The notes under the pieces are model-generated. The model searched no databases. It worked only from the letters and a program-made list of their open reading frames with translations, and was not told the origin of the DNA. Positions 1 to 12,359 of a DNA stretch of 64,000 nucleotides are shown piece by piece (position 1 is the first letter of the stretch; each line of letters starts with the position of its first letter). A program made the position numbers and the translations under genes. This DNA is from Malachius bipustulatus (Eukaryota > Arthropoda > Insecta > Coleoptera > Melyridae), in NCBI GenBank assembly GCA_910589415.1, contig OU342636.1, positions 38,145,735 to 38,209,734 of the forward strand. The letters are read 5' to 3'.

Positions 1-780
1 TCGTAGCGGGAGGGCTCCCACTTTACGGGTCTCCTCCTGCGAAAATCATTACAAGCGGAGAGTTTATTTTTGTCGTCTCCGCGCGCTTATTTTCGTAGAA
101 CTCGGCGAGGAAACTTTGAAAAATAAATAAAAAATCGAGGCAGGTGGTGTAATAAAACAAACCATAAACCGACTAAAACACCCTGGGAGGCGGCGAACGC
201 ATAATGTGACTTTCTATAAATACATACATAATACAAGGTGTTTACGAAGGAATGAATGGATGAATGAATAAATAAAGTAAACTTCTGGGGAATTGTTTCA
301 GGTTCTTCGGGCTTGTCTTGTCATTAAGGTACTGCTACATCGCAGCTATTATTGCTGTTAAGTAAGTGTATGTATGTAAGTATGTGAGTAAGTATGTACC
401 TACTTAAACATCTAGGCGCATTCAAGATCATTTTAAGACCCGCCATCTCGCATGTCCTCCAATAGAGAGCAGTCCACTTATCCCATGATAATTTTTTCGC
501 GTCCCTTCGCGTGCGCTTGTTCCACGTCACCATCCTGACTTCCAACATCATATTTCCACCTGCGCGCGTTGCGGGTAAGAAATTATACCCTCGCGCTGAT
601 CAAGGTCTGTATATACGCGATATTTTTAGGAAAAAGGTCGTTAAGAGTGTTTTAATTTAAGAAAACAATAGTTTTTCGCCTTTTAATTAATGTAAGGTAT
701 ACCGTATACCTACGTCTGTCTTTCGATCCGTCTCAGTTTTGACAAGTAAATAATATTAGGTAGGTAGTAGTAAATAAATG
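1..780. other. non-coding, no gene recognised
   Basis: Mixed AT-rich DNA with CpG-rich patches (around 1-100 and 480-590). A 40-codon open stretch ending near a GGTAAG donor-like site at about 575-580 has no ATG and no recognisable domain, so it is not called. The patchy CpG content could mark regulatory DNA of a neighbouring gene outside the window, but nothing specific supports this. Confidence 0.4.
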
Positions 781-3135
781 AAAAAAACGTTCCTTTAAAA
801 TTGGAAAAAAAACTTTTGTGGTACTATTTCAGGTCGTAATTGTCAATCTAGGTGACTGAAATTTTTGTGGGAGTAAGACACTCACAAGGAGTGGTCTGTT
901 ATTGCATTTGAATAAAATCGGTCGAGTCATTTCAAAAATGGCGGCCATTTGATTTTTGGAAAATTTGCTATTTTTTGAACCTCTGTATGAGCAAGATGAT
1001 GAAAAAACTTTGAAATTAAATCAACAGGATTCGAAAAAATTACTTGAAATTTGATTTAATGTAACAAAATTTACATTATTTTTATTAATAAGCCAGTGGC
1101 GGGGGTAGGAAAAGAGTCAAAATCGATCAATTTCTCTAAGAATTTATGAGCACATTTTTGAAGGAATTGAACTGAAATTTTTACAGTAGCCAACTACACT
1201 AATAACCTTTAACCTTAACCATGAAAAATTTCAGGGTGCAAATAATTAAAATGGCGGAAAAATTGAAAATTTTTGTTTATTTTTCTTTAATTTTAAATTT
1301 TCGGATTTTTAAATGGCCTCTTTAGCTTAAAATTCCAAGATTAGCGAACGAAATTTTGCACTCTTCTAGAAGGGCTTTGAATTTTTCTAAAAAAAAAATC
1401 CAAAAGTATCGCGTGACTTTTACAGAGTGTTTTTGCAAATTTCGAAAAAAAAAGTTCTTTTGGTATCGTTTTACGCCGCATTTTTTAATCTAGGGGAGTG
1501 ACATTTTTATGGGAGTAAGATATCCATAAGGAGTGGTCTGATGTTACATTTAAGCAAAATCGGTTCAGCCGTTTCAAAATGGCGGCTATTTGAATTTTCG
1601 TGAAATGATTATTTTTTTAACCCTCTTTGTGGAAGATGAAAAATAAATTTTGCGACTAAATTAACAGGATTGGAAGAACATTTTTTGAATTTCATGGTAA
1701 AGTAAAAAAAATTGCATTTTTTATATTGGTTAAACAGTGGCGTATTCATACGAAAAGAGAAATCGCTATATTTCTATATCCACTTAATCCCACATTTTTG
1801 AAGGAATTGGATTGAAATTTTTACAGTAGCCAACTAATAACCTTTAACCATGAAAAACTTCAGGTTACAAATAATTAAAAATGGCGGAAATTAAAAAAAA
1901 AAATTATTTTTCTATAATTTTCGATTTTTAAAACGCCCCTGTAGATTAATATTTCAAGATTAGTGAACAAAATTTTTGCACTCTTGTAGAAGGGCTTTGA
2001 ATTTTTCTCAAAAAAAAATCCAAAAGTGACGTTACTTCTACAGAGTGTCCTTGCAAATTTCGAAAAAATAAGTTCTTGTGGTATCGTTTTAGGTCGCATT
2101 TTTTAATCTAGGGGACTGAAATTTTTATAGCAGTAATATATCAATAAGGAGTGGTCTGATGTTACATTTGAGCAAAATCGGTCCAGCTGTTTCAAAATGG
2201 CGGCTATTTGAATTTTCAAAAATATTGATAATTTTTGAACCCCTGTATAAGCAAGATGGAATAAGACTTCGAAACTCAATTAACTGGATTGAGACTGTAT
2301 CATCGAACTTTATGCTTCAGTGTAAAAAAATATCAATTTTTTTTTTATTAATAAGCCAGTGGCGTGGGTAGTAAAAGGGGGAAAATGCTAATTTTCTATA
2401 ATCGTTTATGAGCATAATTTTACAGGAATCAAATTGATTTTTTTTTTTGAAAATAGACAGCTATAATAATACTAATAACCTTCAACCTTCAACCGTAAAA
2501 AAATCAAGAAGCAAATAATAAAAATGGCGGAGATATTCGAAATTGTTACGTGTTTATTTTTCCAAAATCGCGAATTTTCTATTTTCAAAACACCCCTGTA
2601 GTTTTATCTTTTAAGATTATTGAGAGAAATTAGAGAACTAATGGTTGACTTTTAATTTTCGTTAAAAAAAATTTCCTAAAGTCGCAGTATTTCTACAGGG
2701 TGTCCTTTCAAAATTCAAAAAGAATTTTTTTAATACACCATTTCAGGGCACAGTTTTCAATCTAGGGGATTGAAATTTTTGTGGAAGTATGATATTCATA
2801 AGGAGTGGTCTGATGTTACATTTGAGCAAAATCGGTTGAGCCGTTTCAAAATGGCGGCTATTTGAATTTTCCTAAAAATTGTTTTTATTTGAACCCCTGT
2901 ATAAGCAAGATGGGGAAAAAATTGGAAACTCAATTAACAGGATTAAAAGAACATTTTTCGAACTTTACATTAGTGTAAAAAAAGTATTTTCTTCTATTAA
3001 TAAGCCAGTGGCGTGGGTAGAAAAAAGGGCAAAATCTCAAAATTTCCATAACCGTTTATGAGCGGATTTTTGACGCAATCGAACTGAAATTCTCGGAGTA
3101 AAAAACTATACTAATATGATATGACCTTGAAAAAT
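781..3135. repeat. ~0.64-kb tandem repeat, about 3.5 diverged copies
   Basis: The landmark 'CAATCTAGG.GA.TGAAATTTTTGTGG'-like stretch recurs at about 843, 1487, 2102 and 2757, giving a 615-655 bp period. Each unit repeats the same order of blocks: GGAGTGGTCTGATGTTACAT, AAAATCGGT..AGCCGTTTCAAAATGGCGGC, a GAACC.CTGTATAAGCAAGATG block, then GCCAGTGGCG and CTACAGGGTGTC. Copies differ by many substitutions and small indels, so the array is old. Short open frames in it are repeat-derived. A further dispersed copy lies at about 52.4-53.1 kb, so the family is interspersed as well as tandem. Confidence 0.85.
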
Positions 3136-4493
3136 TCAAAAATGGCGGTACTATTCATTCATAATTATTTATGCGATTGATGCGCAATTTGATGTGGGTG
3201 TAGCTTAACGGCGTTTAGAAGAAAGACCGAGCCGTATTGCTGTAGTTGTTGAGTCTGAGGGCCGTAAACGGAATGTTAAAGCCTCAGAGCGATGTAAACA
3301 TTGGGACATGTGGGAGATGACACACATTGTAGGGAAGATAAGCGATAAAAATAACGCGCCATAAAATCACGCCGTATCAGTATCAGCGGCTTCCGTCCGC
3401 TTGTAAACAACGAATTAACAAACCATAAAGATAAACGCTCGAAATAGATCTGCCTCAAAAAAATCCCTATAATGGATAAGTACCTGCTGCTAGGTTCCAG
3501 AGCTTTGGTAAAATTGATTCAATTTAACTTGTCAGACTGATGAGGTGAAATAACAGCGAAACATTTATTTCTCTAACTTCACCAGTACCAAGACCTTCTG
3601 AGGAGTTCTCTGAGAGTTCCCCTTCCTAGCCACCTTATCATTAGAATAGTACATAATTATACACTATACAGGGTGTTTCATTAATCAGTATACAGAAACT
3701 TATAGGTAGAAGAAGCGTCTATGCTTTGATAAATTTTAAGGGGGAGCAGGAAGGGTTCAAAGTTCTCCAGAGATTGCAATGATGGGAGATAAATTCATAA
3801 ATAAATAAAAAAAAAACGCTCTGTACCTATAAATATGGGTTGTTAATTTTCACGGTCGTTACACGCCAGTTTCCTTCCTAGTTCCTTATGGTAATAAACG
3901 AAAGCTCTCGAAGATGGATGTTCCGCGCTCATTATACAAGGTGAAGGACATTCACCGGCCATTTCAAAGCCGCGCGGTAATTTGCGTTTATTAATAACAC
4001 TTTCACTGCGCGACATGAACACCTGTGTGCGATCATTCCGATATTATCATTCATTACATTGTCATCGATTCCGATGGCCTCTTTACGCCGGGCGTCGCGA
4101 AGCGACAAATTTATTCCGAAAATACTTACATACATACCAAAAAAAAATTATCAGCATGAAGATCGATTCCAGTTAATTAGCTAAATTAGAGATCAGCCTA
4201 GACTTGAAGGTGAGAAAAAAATCGGAAAGTTAGTTCCTGACAGTGACTTCTTAAATGTTCAGCTACCATTAAGCTTTAGTACATAAATATGGAAGGATTA
4301 AGAGCAATTTATGACAAATACCTATCTGGTAAAAACGGACATGAACACTAAACACGCCGGTTAGATAGTAAATTTGAATAATTAAATTTTAAATTAGGAA
4401 TGAACGTTTGAACGTGAGCGGTATATCACAGTGTTGACAATAATGTTGACAGTGTATCACAATATTGACAGGTCAATTTATTTATTTTACAAA
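3136..4493. other. non-coding, no gene recognised
   Basis: AT-rich sequence without a convincing coding frame. TATACAGGGTGTTTC at about 3666 matches the terminal motif seen on the palindromic elements elsewhere in this window, so a repeat end may lie here. A short GTTGACA-rich patch occurs around 4433-4470. Confidence 0.4.
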
Positions 4494-5203
4494 TAGCGAA
4501 TTCGAGTTGGCTGCACTTGCTCGGAGCGAGATCGATCTGTCTCTGAATCAGTTCTGCCCAGAATTCTGCCCCAGTCCGGAGCAGAACTTTCGCATTTCGA
4601 CTCTGTATGGAACCGAACTGTGTCAGGTTAGGCCAGAACCAGAGCAAGAGCCAGAGCGCCATGCACCGGTGCAGTGCAGTCTGCATTTTCATATTATATA
4701 GCCTTCTACCTATCCCTATCCTATACCTATCACGGTTGTTTGTTGTTATGATGTTATTCTTATTATAACAGAGTCGTGGAACTACAAGGCGTGATCCCTT
4801 TTAATTATTGTAATAAGTTGTAATTCATACAATACGTAAAATGTACTTATCCACAAATTTTTGGTATAAGGAATTATTACTAGGAATCAGTAATGGAATC
4901 AGTAGTTAATTTTCCCGCTATTTCTAACCTCTAAATTTACGGGAGTGCACCGTTGCACCGTCAAATTTGACGGTGCAGTTTATTTTGCTCCGGGGCAGTT
5001 CCGCCATACGGCTCGAACATATTTTCCTATGCACTGCCAGAGAGCAAGTGTAACTCGAACACAATTACGATATGCACCGCTAGAGTTCACTTCAACTCGA
5101 ATACGATTACGAAAAGCACTGGAACAGAGTCCTACAAATCGAACACGAGATTCCGTCTCGGTGCGCACCCGGAGCAGAAAAGTGCAGTAACTCGAATTCG
5201 CTA
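4494..5203. mobile_element. non-autonomous TIR element, ~710 bp
   Basis: The left end TAGCGAATTCGAGTT (4494-4508) is matched by its inverse at 5189-5203. The inverted similarity continues inward for about 26 bp through a GCACTT.CT.C block. The interior is GC-richer than its surroundings and has no transposase frame. It repeatedly uses CTCGAA/TTCGAG and GTGCA words. The superfamily is not determined and no clear target duplication was seen. Confidence 0.65.
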
Positions 5204-5308
5204 AAAGATTCCGTAAAAGACATCAAAAGTTGACTTTTCGATTAGGTTTTTTTTGTACCTATAGACCTAAACTCCGAGCGAGGCCCTATAGCTTAAGAGC
5301 CCACTATT

Positions 5309-5999
5309 AAAAGTGGTATCGTGCACCGCAGACGCTGTCGTTTGGTGGAGGTGTTCTAGGCATGTGTGTTTATGAGTCATCTCGAATTTTTTTCCCAAAA
5401 TCCGACCAGTTTGAAAATTGGCTTTTGCAAGGTCCAGCCGGTCCAAAAATTCGAGTTTCTTTGACTTTTTTGAGCCTGTCAAACCGGACCTCGCAAAAAA
5501 AACTTGAGAACTTTTGCAAAAATATTTTTTTTTTTTTTGCTGACCGGACTTTGTTTAACCGGACATTACACTAACCTTGATGCAAGCGACGAACCGCCAG
5601 CGCCAGTGATGCAAAGAACACACTTGAAGATTTTCAGATTTTTTTATTAAACAATTGCGTCCTCAAATTTATTTTTGTAATCTTTTTCTTCATAAAAATA
5701 ATTAAAAAAATTATTTACACAAAAATAAACAATAACTCTGTCTCATAGACTTTTTATAGATCTTCATTTAACCGTTGACGATAACGCAGAAGGAAGCTAT
5801 TAACGTACAAATAAACTTTTGAAGAAAGGCACGATTATTTTTACCCAAAGAACATTTCATAGTTTTTTAGGGATTTTTTGGTAAGTACCATTTTTCGGCC
5901 CTTTGTTTTCGGCTTCCCTCTCGAAGAGGCATCGGTCACGTGACCTTCCTGCATATGCCCATACCCATAACATCTCTCACGGTGCACGATGCCACTTTT
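5309..5999. mobile_element. non-autonomous TIR element, ~690 bp
   Basis: AAAAGTGGTATCGTGCACCG at 5309-5328 is inverted at 5980-5999 with one mismatch. The interior includes poly-T/poly-A runs and no coding frame. It follows the 4494-5203 element closely; both use the GTGCACCG-type word, but their ends differ. The superfamily is unknown. Confidence 0.55.
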
Positions 6000-6571
6000 G
6001 TCAGTTGATTTCTCGTACTAGGTATAATAACGAGAGATTCCTGCATCCATGTTTTAGGTAACTAAAACTCTACTTGGACATTGCAGCATTTATTCAGTTA
6101 GTCTCGTCATAAAAGTAACTCCAGATAAAAATTGTTGGCAATAACAGTTATTGCCAATATTACTGACGTTACTAAAATAGCCATTTTTTTGTGTACTGGC
6201 CAAATATCTGGTAAAAGCTGAACGTCATAAACACCAAAGAAGAAGAAGAAGAGCTATTTTTTCTGAATCGTTTCATAAAGTTTTAGTCTCTCTTAGTCAA
6301 ACTACTCAAACTACTGTTCTACAACTTAATCTACAACTCTTCTTTTAGGCTCTGAGTGTGTAAAAAAGGCACACTTTTATGTTTTTTTGGCGCTATCGAG
6401 TGCGCAAAAGTAACATAAATTACAATTATTAAAAGCAAGTTTTCGTGAAGATTTGTGATATTTTGACAATACAATACACCGATCTCTAGAGTTCACACAT
6501 TTATATTTCTTGACAGTTTGGAATTCATAAATTGTTTTTTCTTGGCGATTTAATGAAAAAAAATTGTATGA
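6000..6571. other. non-coding, no gene recognised
   Basis: AT-rich spacer between two repeat elements. I see a GAA-rich microsatellite patch near 6237-6252 and nothing else. Confidence 0.4.
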
Positions 6572-7900
6572 TACACGTTGCAAAATGGGAATGTTTAGTC
6601 ACTTTTGCGATTGCCAAACTCGGCCTTCGGCCTCGTATGGCTATTTTCATCCGTGCTTATCATTCCCATTTTGCAACTCCCCTTTTGCAACTCTCCTTTT
6701 TGCAATTCCCATTTTGCAACTTCCCTTTTTGCTATTCCCACTTTTGCAACTTGTATCACAATATTGTGATTGTCACTTTGACGATTGTCATACACGGCCT
6801 CCGGCCTCGTGTGGCTATTTTCATCTTAAAACACTCCCATTTTGCAACTCTAATTTTGAAACTCCCAGTTTGCAACTCCCATTTTGCAACTCTCCTTTTT
6901 GCAATTCCTAGTTTGAAACTATCATTTTGCAGCTTTCCACTTTGCAATTCCCATTTTTGCAACTTGTATCGTAATGTTGTGATTGTAACTTTGACAATTG
7001 TCAAACTCTGCCTTCGGCCTTGTTTGGCTATTTTCGTCTTAAAGCACGCGTGCTTAAAACACTCCCATTTTGCAACTCATTTTGAAATTCCCATCTTTCA
7101 ACTCTCCTTTTTGCAATTCCCATTTTGCAACTCCCAATTTTGGAACTTGTAATATTATGCAATATTGTGATTGTCACTTTGATGATTGTCATATATGGCA
7201 TTCGGCCTCGTGTGGCTATTTTCGTCTTGAAACACTCCCATTTTGCAACTCCCATATTGCAACTCTTATTTTTAAACTTCCCTTTTTGCAACTCCCATTT
7301 TCAAACTTCCCTTTTTGCCACTCCCATCTTACAACTCCCATTTTGCAACTCCCATTTACAACTCCCATTTTACAACTCTCCTTTTTGCGACTCTTATTTT
7401 TGCACTTCTAATTTTGCAACTCCCAATTTTGCAACTTGTAATATTATGCAATATTGTGATTGTCACTTTGACGATTGTCTTACACGGCCTTCGGCCTCGT
7501 GTGGCTATTTTCGTCTTAAAACACTCCCATTTTGCAACTCCCATGTTTAAACCCCTTTTTGCAACTCCCATTTTGCAACTCCAATTTTCAACTCCCATTT
7601 TTGCAATTCTCATTTTGTAACGCCCATTTTGCAACTTCTATTTTGCAACTTGTATCACAAACTACTGTTGTGATATAAGTTGCAAAATGGCAGTGTTTTA
7701 AGCACGCGGCTAAAATAGCCAAACGAGTCTGACAATCGTCAAAGTAATAATCACAATATTGTGATTCAAGTTGCAAAATGGGAGTTGTTGCAAAATGGTA
7801 GTTGCAAAATGGGAGTTGTAAGCATGGATTAAAATAGCCAAACGAGGCCGAAGGCCGAGTTTGACAATCGTCAAAGTGCTTAAACACTCCCATTTTGTAA
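6572..7900. mobile_element. modular fold-back element, ~1.3 kb
   Basis: The two ends are inverted copies of a ~120-bp segment: 6572-6690 reads TTGCAAAATGGGA, then CTCGGCCTTCGGCCTCGT, then GGCTATTTTCATCC; the inverse is at about 7780-7900. Between them are at least five further modules. Each combines CACAATATTGTGATTGTCAC, GACGATTGTC, a CGGCCTTCGGCCTCGTGTGG palindrome and GGCTATTTTCGTCTTAAAAC. The modules are separated by variable runs of a ~14-bp unit (ACTCCCATTTTGCA). The last two modules, from about 7660, are inverted relative to the rest. Long open frames here (up to about 200 codons) are just translations of the 14-bp unit, rich in repeated F/C/N/L/P. The structure resembles fold-back transposons, in which inverted termini carry internal tandem repeats. 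Confidence 0.8.
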
Positions 7901-9280
7901 TTTTGTTTTGCAAAATCATCAAAGTTATCTTGTCAAAGTGGAAGCACAAGTGCCAAAAATAATTTCATTTCGAAATGACAATCAAAATAGCAACTTTATG
8001 AAACGAATAATTAACAAAAAAGCAATTTCGAAGAAAGCGGCAAGCAGAAACTTTATCTTTCTTGGAGGAAAATTTTCTGGTTGTCATCGCTTCCGGCTTT
8101 TTGGCTTAAATAAAAGCCCTAAAAAAGAACTCTAGGAATATGAAAATTTATTATTTTTGTTAAATCTATAAATCGAGGACTAAACTTGACAACACTGCAA
8201 GAAAAAAGAAAGATATTTTTTAACAGTTGAAAAAAATTAACTGGAGAAAAGATTTCAACTTAACTCTTTCTCAGCAAAGATTGAATAAAAATTGTTTGTA
8301 TAGTATAAAATAAAATAAAAACTCGAAGAAGCCTCCATCTTTTTTTATTTTCAGTTTTTCTTGTGATGCGACCATTTTGGGTTTCGGGTCCTAAGTCGTA
8401 GAAGCGTTTTCTAGGTCACGGAAACGTGCATGACCTTCCCAATTTGCGTCACACGTCTAGTGAAAATCAATATGAGTCCTCGGGGAACTCTGATAATGTT
8501 CTCCTGCTGATGAACTTTTTGATTTTTTCTTACCTGGCCTGGCAGGTCTGTAGAATTCCAAGATTTTTCTTATTAACTATTATTACGTGACTCGAGTACC
8601 TATCTCATATACAGGCCACAGTCTGTGAGTACCTATAGGTATACCTAAGTCCAAAATAATTATTTTAAATGATGGCCATTGTGATCCTGTAGGTACTTGA
8701 ATTTCCAATTTAAAAAAAAAAATCCATCGTTTGGCCTACAGAGACCGCTTCATGAGCTGGACATCGTGTATTTAATTTTAATTTAAATGAACCGCCCTAT
8801 TATGATGACGCAACTTGCTCTTATTATGAAACATTATGAAACTGGAACATGTCTCTAATGGTATAGGTGCATGTATCAGACAGACCGGTTACGCAAAACA
8901 ATAATTATTAATTTAGCACTCCCATTGTTGTTGTTTCATATTTACTCCTACCGTTGAAATTATTTAATAATAAAGCGTGTAATTGTTATTTACATATACC
9001 TCTCTTAGGTAGGTACTAGGTACTAATAATAGTTACCTTACGTAAAGGTGTTTTTTTTTACCGGTGTGCGTAATTTTGAATCGTGTAATAACGTGTGTGT
9101 TTCCTGGCATCAGGTCTCGGTTTGTTTTAAACTGGAACCAGGAAGAAAGAAAGTTTTTGCGTCACCGGTTTTGCAATAATAATTTTCCCAGCGGAAATCG
9201 TCCGTCGTCCGTCGACCAGAAAACCGCATTCTTTATTTTTGTTTGCGCTAAAAGCGTATAGAGTTTATAGATTAGGTAGG
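7901..9280. other. non-coding, no gene recognised
   Basis: AT-rich sequence with several TAGGTA/TACCTA-type words (for example 8630-8650 and 9005-9025). No coding region or clear repeat boundary was found. Confidence 0.4.
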
Positions 9281-9282
9281 TA

Positions 9283-11504
9283 TAGTTTGTCCAGTGAGTT
9301 TGTCTGTTGTGATAACTAAGGATACATCGTCTCGTTATATTTCTTACTCCTTCTATTGCACATTGCATAGTCAATCGAGTTGAATTGGGACGTATTGTCA
9401 GAAAAACGTTTAAATCGTCAGCAATTCTAAAAAGATGAGCGAGAGTGAGACGCAAGTACGACTCGCGTCTTGATACGCTTAGATTGATTATACGATAAGA
9501 TTGTCGTCCAGCTCATCGGCTACTGTCAGTTGACAGTAGTCGAAAGACGTTTTTAATATTAAATTAGCAGAAATACCTGTGATATTGTACAATGTGATAA
9601 ACTACGAGTAACTTATTAATTGCGTGAATGCCTAAAAATCTATTGCCTTGTTTTTCTAACGTTTGAAAAAAAAAAAACGGACAGGGTATATTTTCGCAAC
9701 GAACTACAAAAAATTACACAAAATGCCTGGGAAACGATTGAACTCTAGGACGTCTTGTGTCGTCTTCTTACTTACTTGCATTATACATTTTTGTTATCAA
9801 AAAGTTTCAAGGCTCTACTTCGTCAATAACTTGTCGAAATAATATATACACCGTTCACTTATTATAAAAGAATTGGGTTATGGTGTAGGGTGATAGAAAT
9901 CACTGGGTATAGCCGCTGTCAATCATTGGCTGGAGTTTGGTTATGTCTCTTTTTTATGAGGTTGAAGTTTTATGGCAAGGAACAGGACATAGTTGCCAGA
10001 TGGATTTTTGATATTTTTGGTATTCTTATTATATTTATATTTGCATCTTTGGGGGCTTTTTATTTTGAATCATTTAGTCACATATTGCAATCTTTAACTA
10101 GAACGTAATGTCGCTGGATCTAAGATCTTAAAATCTTAAGCTTTTCATAAGAGTTTGAGAAAAAGGTTATCATGTAATTTTGCCAAGTTAGGAAAATACA
10201 CAAATGTACTTTTTGAATATAAAATAAAAAACTTGAATCAATTATATTAATTTACTTTTAATAAATACATAGCAGATAATTAAAATATATCGGTACGTTT
10301 ATTAAAATATTAAAATATAGGTACGTAAATGAAAAATATTTTTCGTCAATTCGTCGGTTATTCGGTATCGTAGTAGTGTGTCGGAAACCAGCCAAAGATT
10401 CTGAACTTCTGGCTTCTGGCCCAAAATTATCCCCCATTATCAATAACCGCTACTGCATCCTGCTTATAGAATCAGAATCATCTTCAGCGCTCTGATTTTA
10501 ATAAGATTTTCACCATGTCCATTTGTTTCGTCCAGTCCTCCGAAATAAGTTTTTCACAATGATTATATTAATTTTGTCACATGTCAGGTGTACTTACATT
10601 TTGAAAGCTCTTCAAGACATACATTCTTTACTTTATCCTTAGAGGGAAGCTGCTAATTTACGTGCTTGTATAGTGAAGTTTACAATACCCCCATGTTCGA
10701 TTGGGTTGTACTGGAAATAGATTATTGCAAATCTTCCGGAAACACAAAAATTTCATAATCAGTGCCTGTTTTATGTGGGCTGCCCAAGGGTGTAATATCA
10801 AATTTGTCTTGTCAAATAATACTTGCTAATGCCACGGTCTGACTACTATAAGAGACAGTAATTACCAGCAATTTAGCAGATACAGACACACATACTCAAT
10901 ACTTACATTCCAAATATATTTCAGCTTCTGAATGACTTAAATGTTTGCTCAAGTTTGGACTTTCTGGATCTTAATCATTGAAATGCTTTCTTAATGCGGA
11001 TTTATTCATCTTAGAGATATTATTTTCGTCATTTTGCTCTTTTGAAATTTAAAATGTCAAAAATTTAATAATTTTATTTGTCAGTTTGAGAAAAATTGAT
11101 CAGAGTAAAAAATCATCCTAGATAGATATCCTACTTCTAAAACTTCAATTTGACAACATGGCTGTTAATCAGCTGAGACACTTTGAGTGATTTGACAAAT
11201 GTCAGTCTATACTTAACCTTTAATATCTCGATCAGCTGATATTGTCAATCGAGATCTAGGGAGTTTTCATTTTTGCAAACCTAAAAACAAAAGTTCATGG
11301 CCACCTAGTTCTTTTTTAATATGTGAACGGTGTATATTTGTAGGATATTCATTATTCCTCAACACACGGCACTGACATGCACGAACTGCGATACCACATC
11401 TGGTTCGACTTAGAAATAAGTGTACGAATCAAATCGTATTAAATGAAATTGTTTAGTCAGAATCAGTGTGGCATGACAACGGACAACTCTCACTGGACAA
11501 ACTA
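9283..11504. mobile_element. TIR element with TA target sites, ~2.2 kb (outer)
   Basis: TAGTTTGTCCAGTGAG at 9283 is inverted at 11504 (CTCACTGGACAAACTA). The similarity extends about 30 bp inward through a TTGTC.GTTGT block. Both ends are bordered by TA (9281-9282 and 11505-11506), as expected for Tc1/mariner-like insertions. No transposase frame survives, and the interior is largely taken up by a second nested TIR element. The classification is inferred from the TA flank only. Confidence 0.6.
9847..11334. mobile_element. nested TIR element with TA target sites, ~1.5 kb (inner)
   Basis: TACACCGTTCAC at 9847 is inverted at 11334, and the arms continue for about 33 bp with a few mismatches (TATTA.AAAAGAA.T.GGT). 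TA lies at both outer borders (9845-9846 and 11335-11336). It lies wholly inside the 9283-11504 element, so it inserted later. An open frame at 9890-10108 is AT-rich with no domain and is not called a gene. Confidence 0.55.
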
Positions 11505-11506
11505 TA

Positions 11507-12359
11507 GGTAGGTTTTGATGGGTACCCGAAAATCTGATGAAACAGATGGCCAGAGCCGGAGTTAAAAGTACATACATTTATATACAGTCAATTGGTAATT
11601 GGTTATTTCTATTTTTGTACCATTTTATGTTCTAGTTATGCAATTTGATCAATCAATGTTTAGCTCGGTGTACTCGATTCTTTAATTGAAATTGATGCTT
11701 GTTGTTGGAAAAACGTTTTTATTGTTGTTGTTTTACATTCCGCTTCGAGCGTTTGAGCTAATGGGCAATTTGGAATTATTATTGAACATTTTTGCGTGTT
11801 TACACTTTTTTTTCGGAAAAAATACGTCTCTCGAAGTACACTAATAATAATAATAGAGTGGATTAAAACTGAGCTGGCCTGAGTCGATTAAAACCAAGCG
11901 GATCAGAGACGTCATTGTGAGGAAACCAATGACGTCATAACAATATATCCCACGTCTGAAAAAGAAGGCATTAAAAAAAGAAAAAATCCCTTGTGAAGGC
12001 GATTTATATTTATTGGTACGTCACTTGCTCTCTAAAAAAATGAAAAAAAGTTACGTGTTTTGTCGTTTCTCAGAATAGCGAAACTGCCAAGGAAAAACAA
12101 AATTCGCGGGGGTGTTTCTGCCTCTTTGAATTTGCTCCCTATGTCAAAATTCAGCTTTCTTGTGTCGAGGGGTTAAGGCTCGGCTGGAGCCTTGATAGGT
12201 TTCAGCGATTTTAGCCATTTCTCGCTTATAGGCCAGTCATGTTAGGGTTCTCAGAGGAAAGTGATGCCATATTTTTGATTTTCTCACTGTATGTCTTTTG
12301 GGTCAACACGAATTTAAAGTTTGCTGGCAAAAATTTGGCCCGGAATTATGTTGTTTCTT
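11507..12359. other. non-coding; lone minisatellite unit at ~11861-11895
   Basis: A single copy of the GAGCTGGCCTGAGTCGATTA unit sits here, about 3 kb before the main array of that unit at 14.8-15.5 kb. From about 12240 the sequence resembles the segment at 13480-13590 (both contain AACACGAATTT.A.GTTTGCTGGC), so this is the outer part of the repeat that follows. Confidence 0.5.

Noticed and set aside
480..580. Open stretch ending at a GGTAAG donor, as a candidate exon
   Set aside because: No start codon or protein similarity recognised; 40 codons is within chance.
4426..5190. Overlapping open frames of 60-88 codons on both strands
   Set aside because: They lie in or across a TIR element with no domain and with frames open on opposite strands at once.
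6532..7634. Long open frames (up to 206 codons) in several overlapping frames on both strands
   Set aside because: They translate the 14-bp ACTCCCATTTTGCA unit in every frame and have the same repeated residues; a repeat artefact, not genes.
9435..9476. Short peptide MSESETQ followed by a donor-like GTACGA, as a candidate Swip-1 first exon
   Set aside because: Too short, weak donor, inside a transposon relic, and no match to the expected helix before EF-hand 1.
9890..10108. 72-codon frame with a hydrophobic stretch
   Set aside because: AT-rich, inside the inner TIR element, no domain or splice context.
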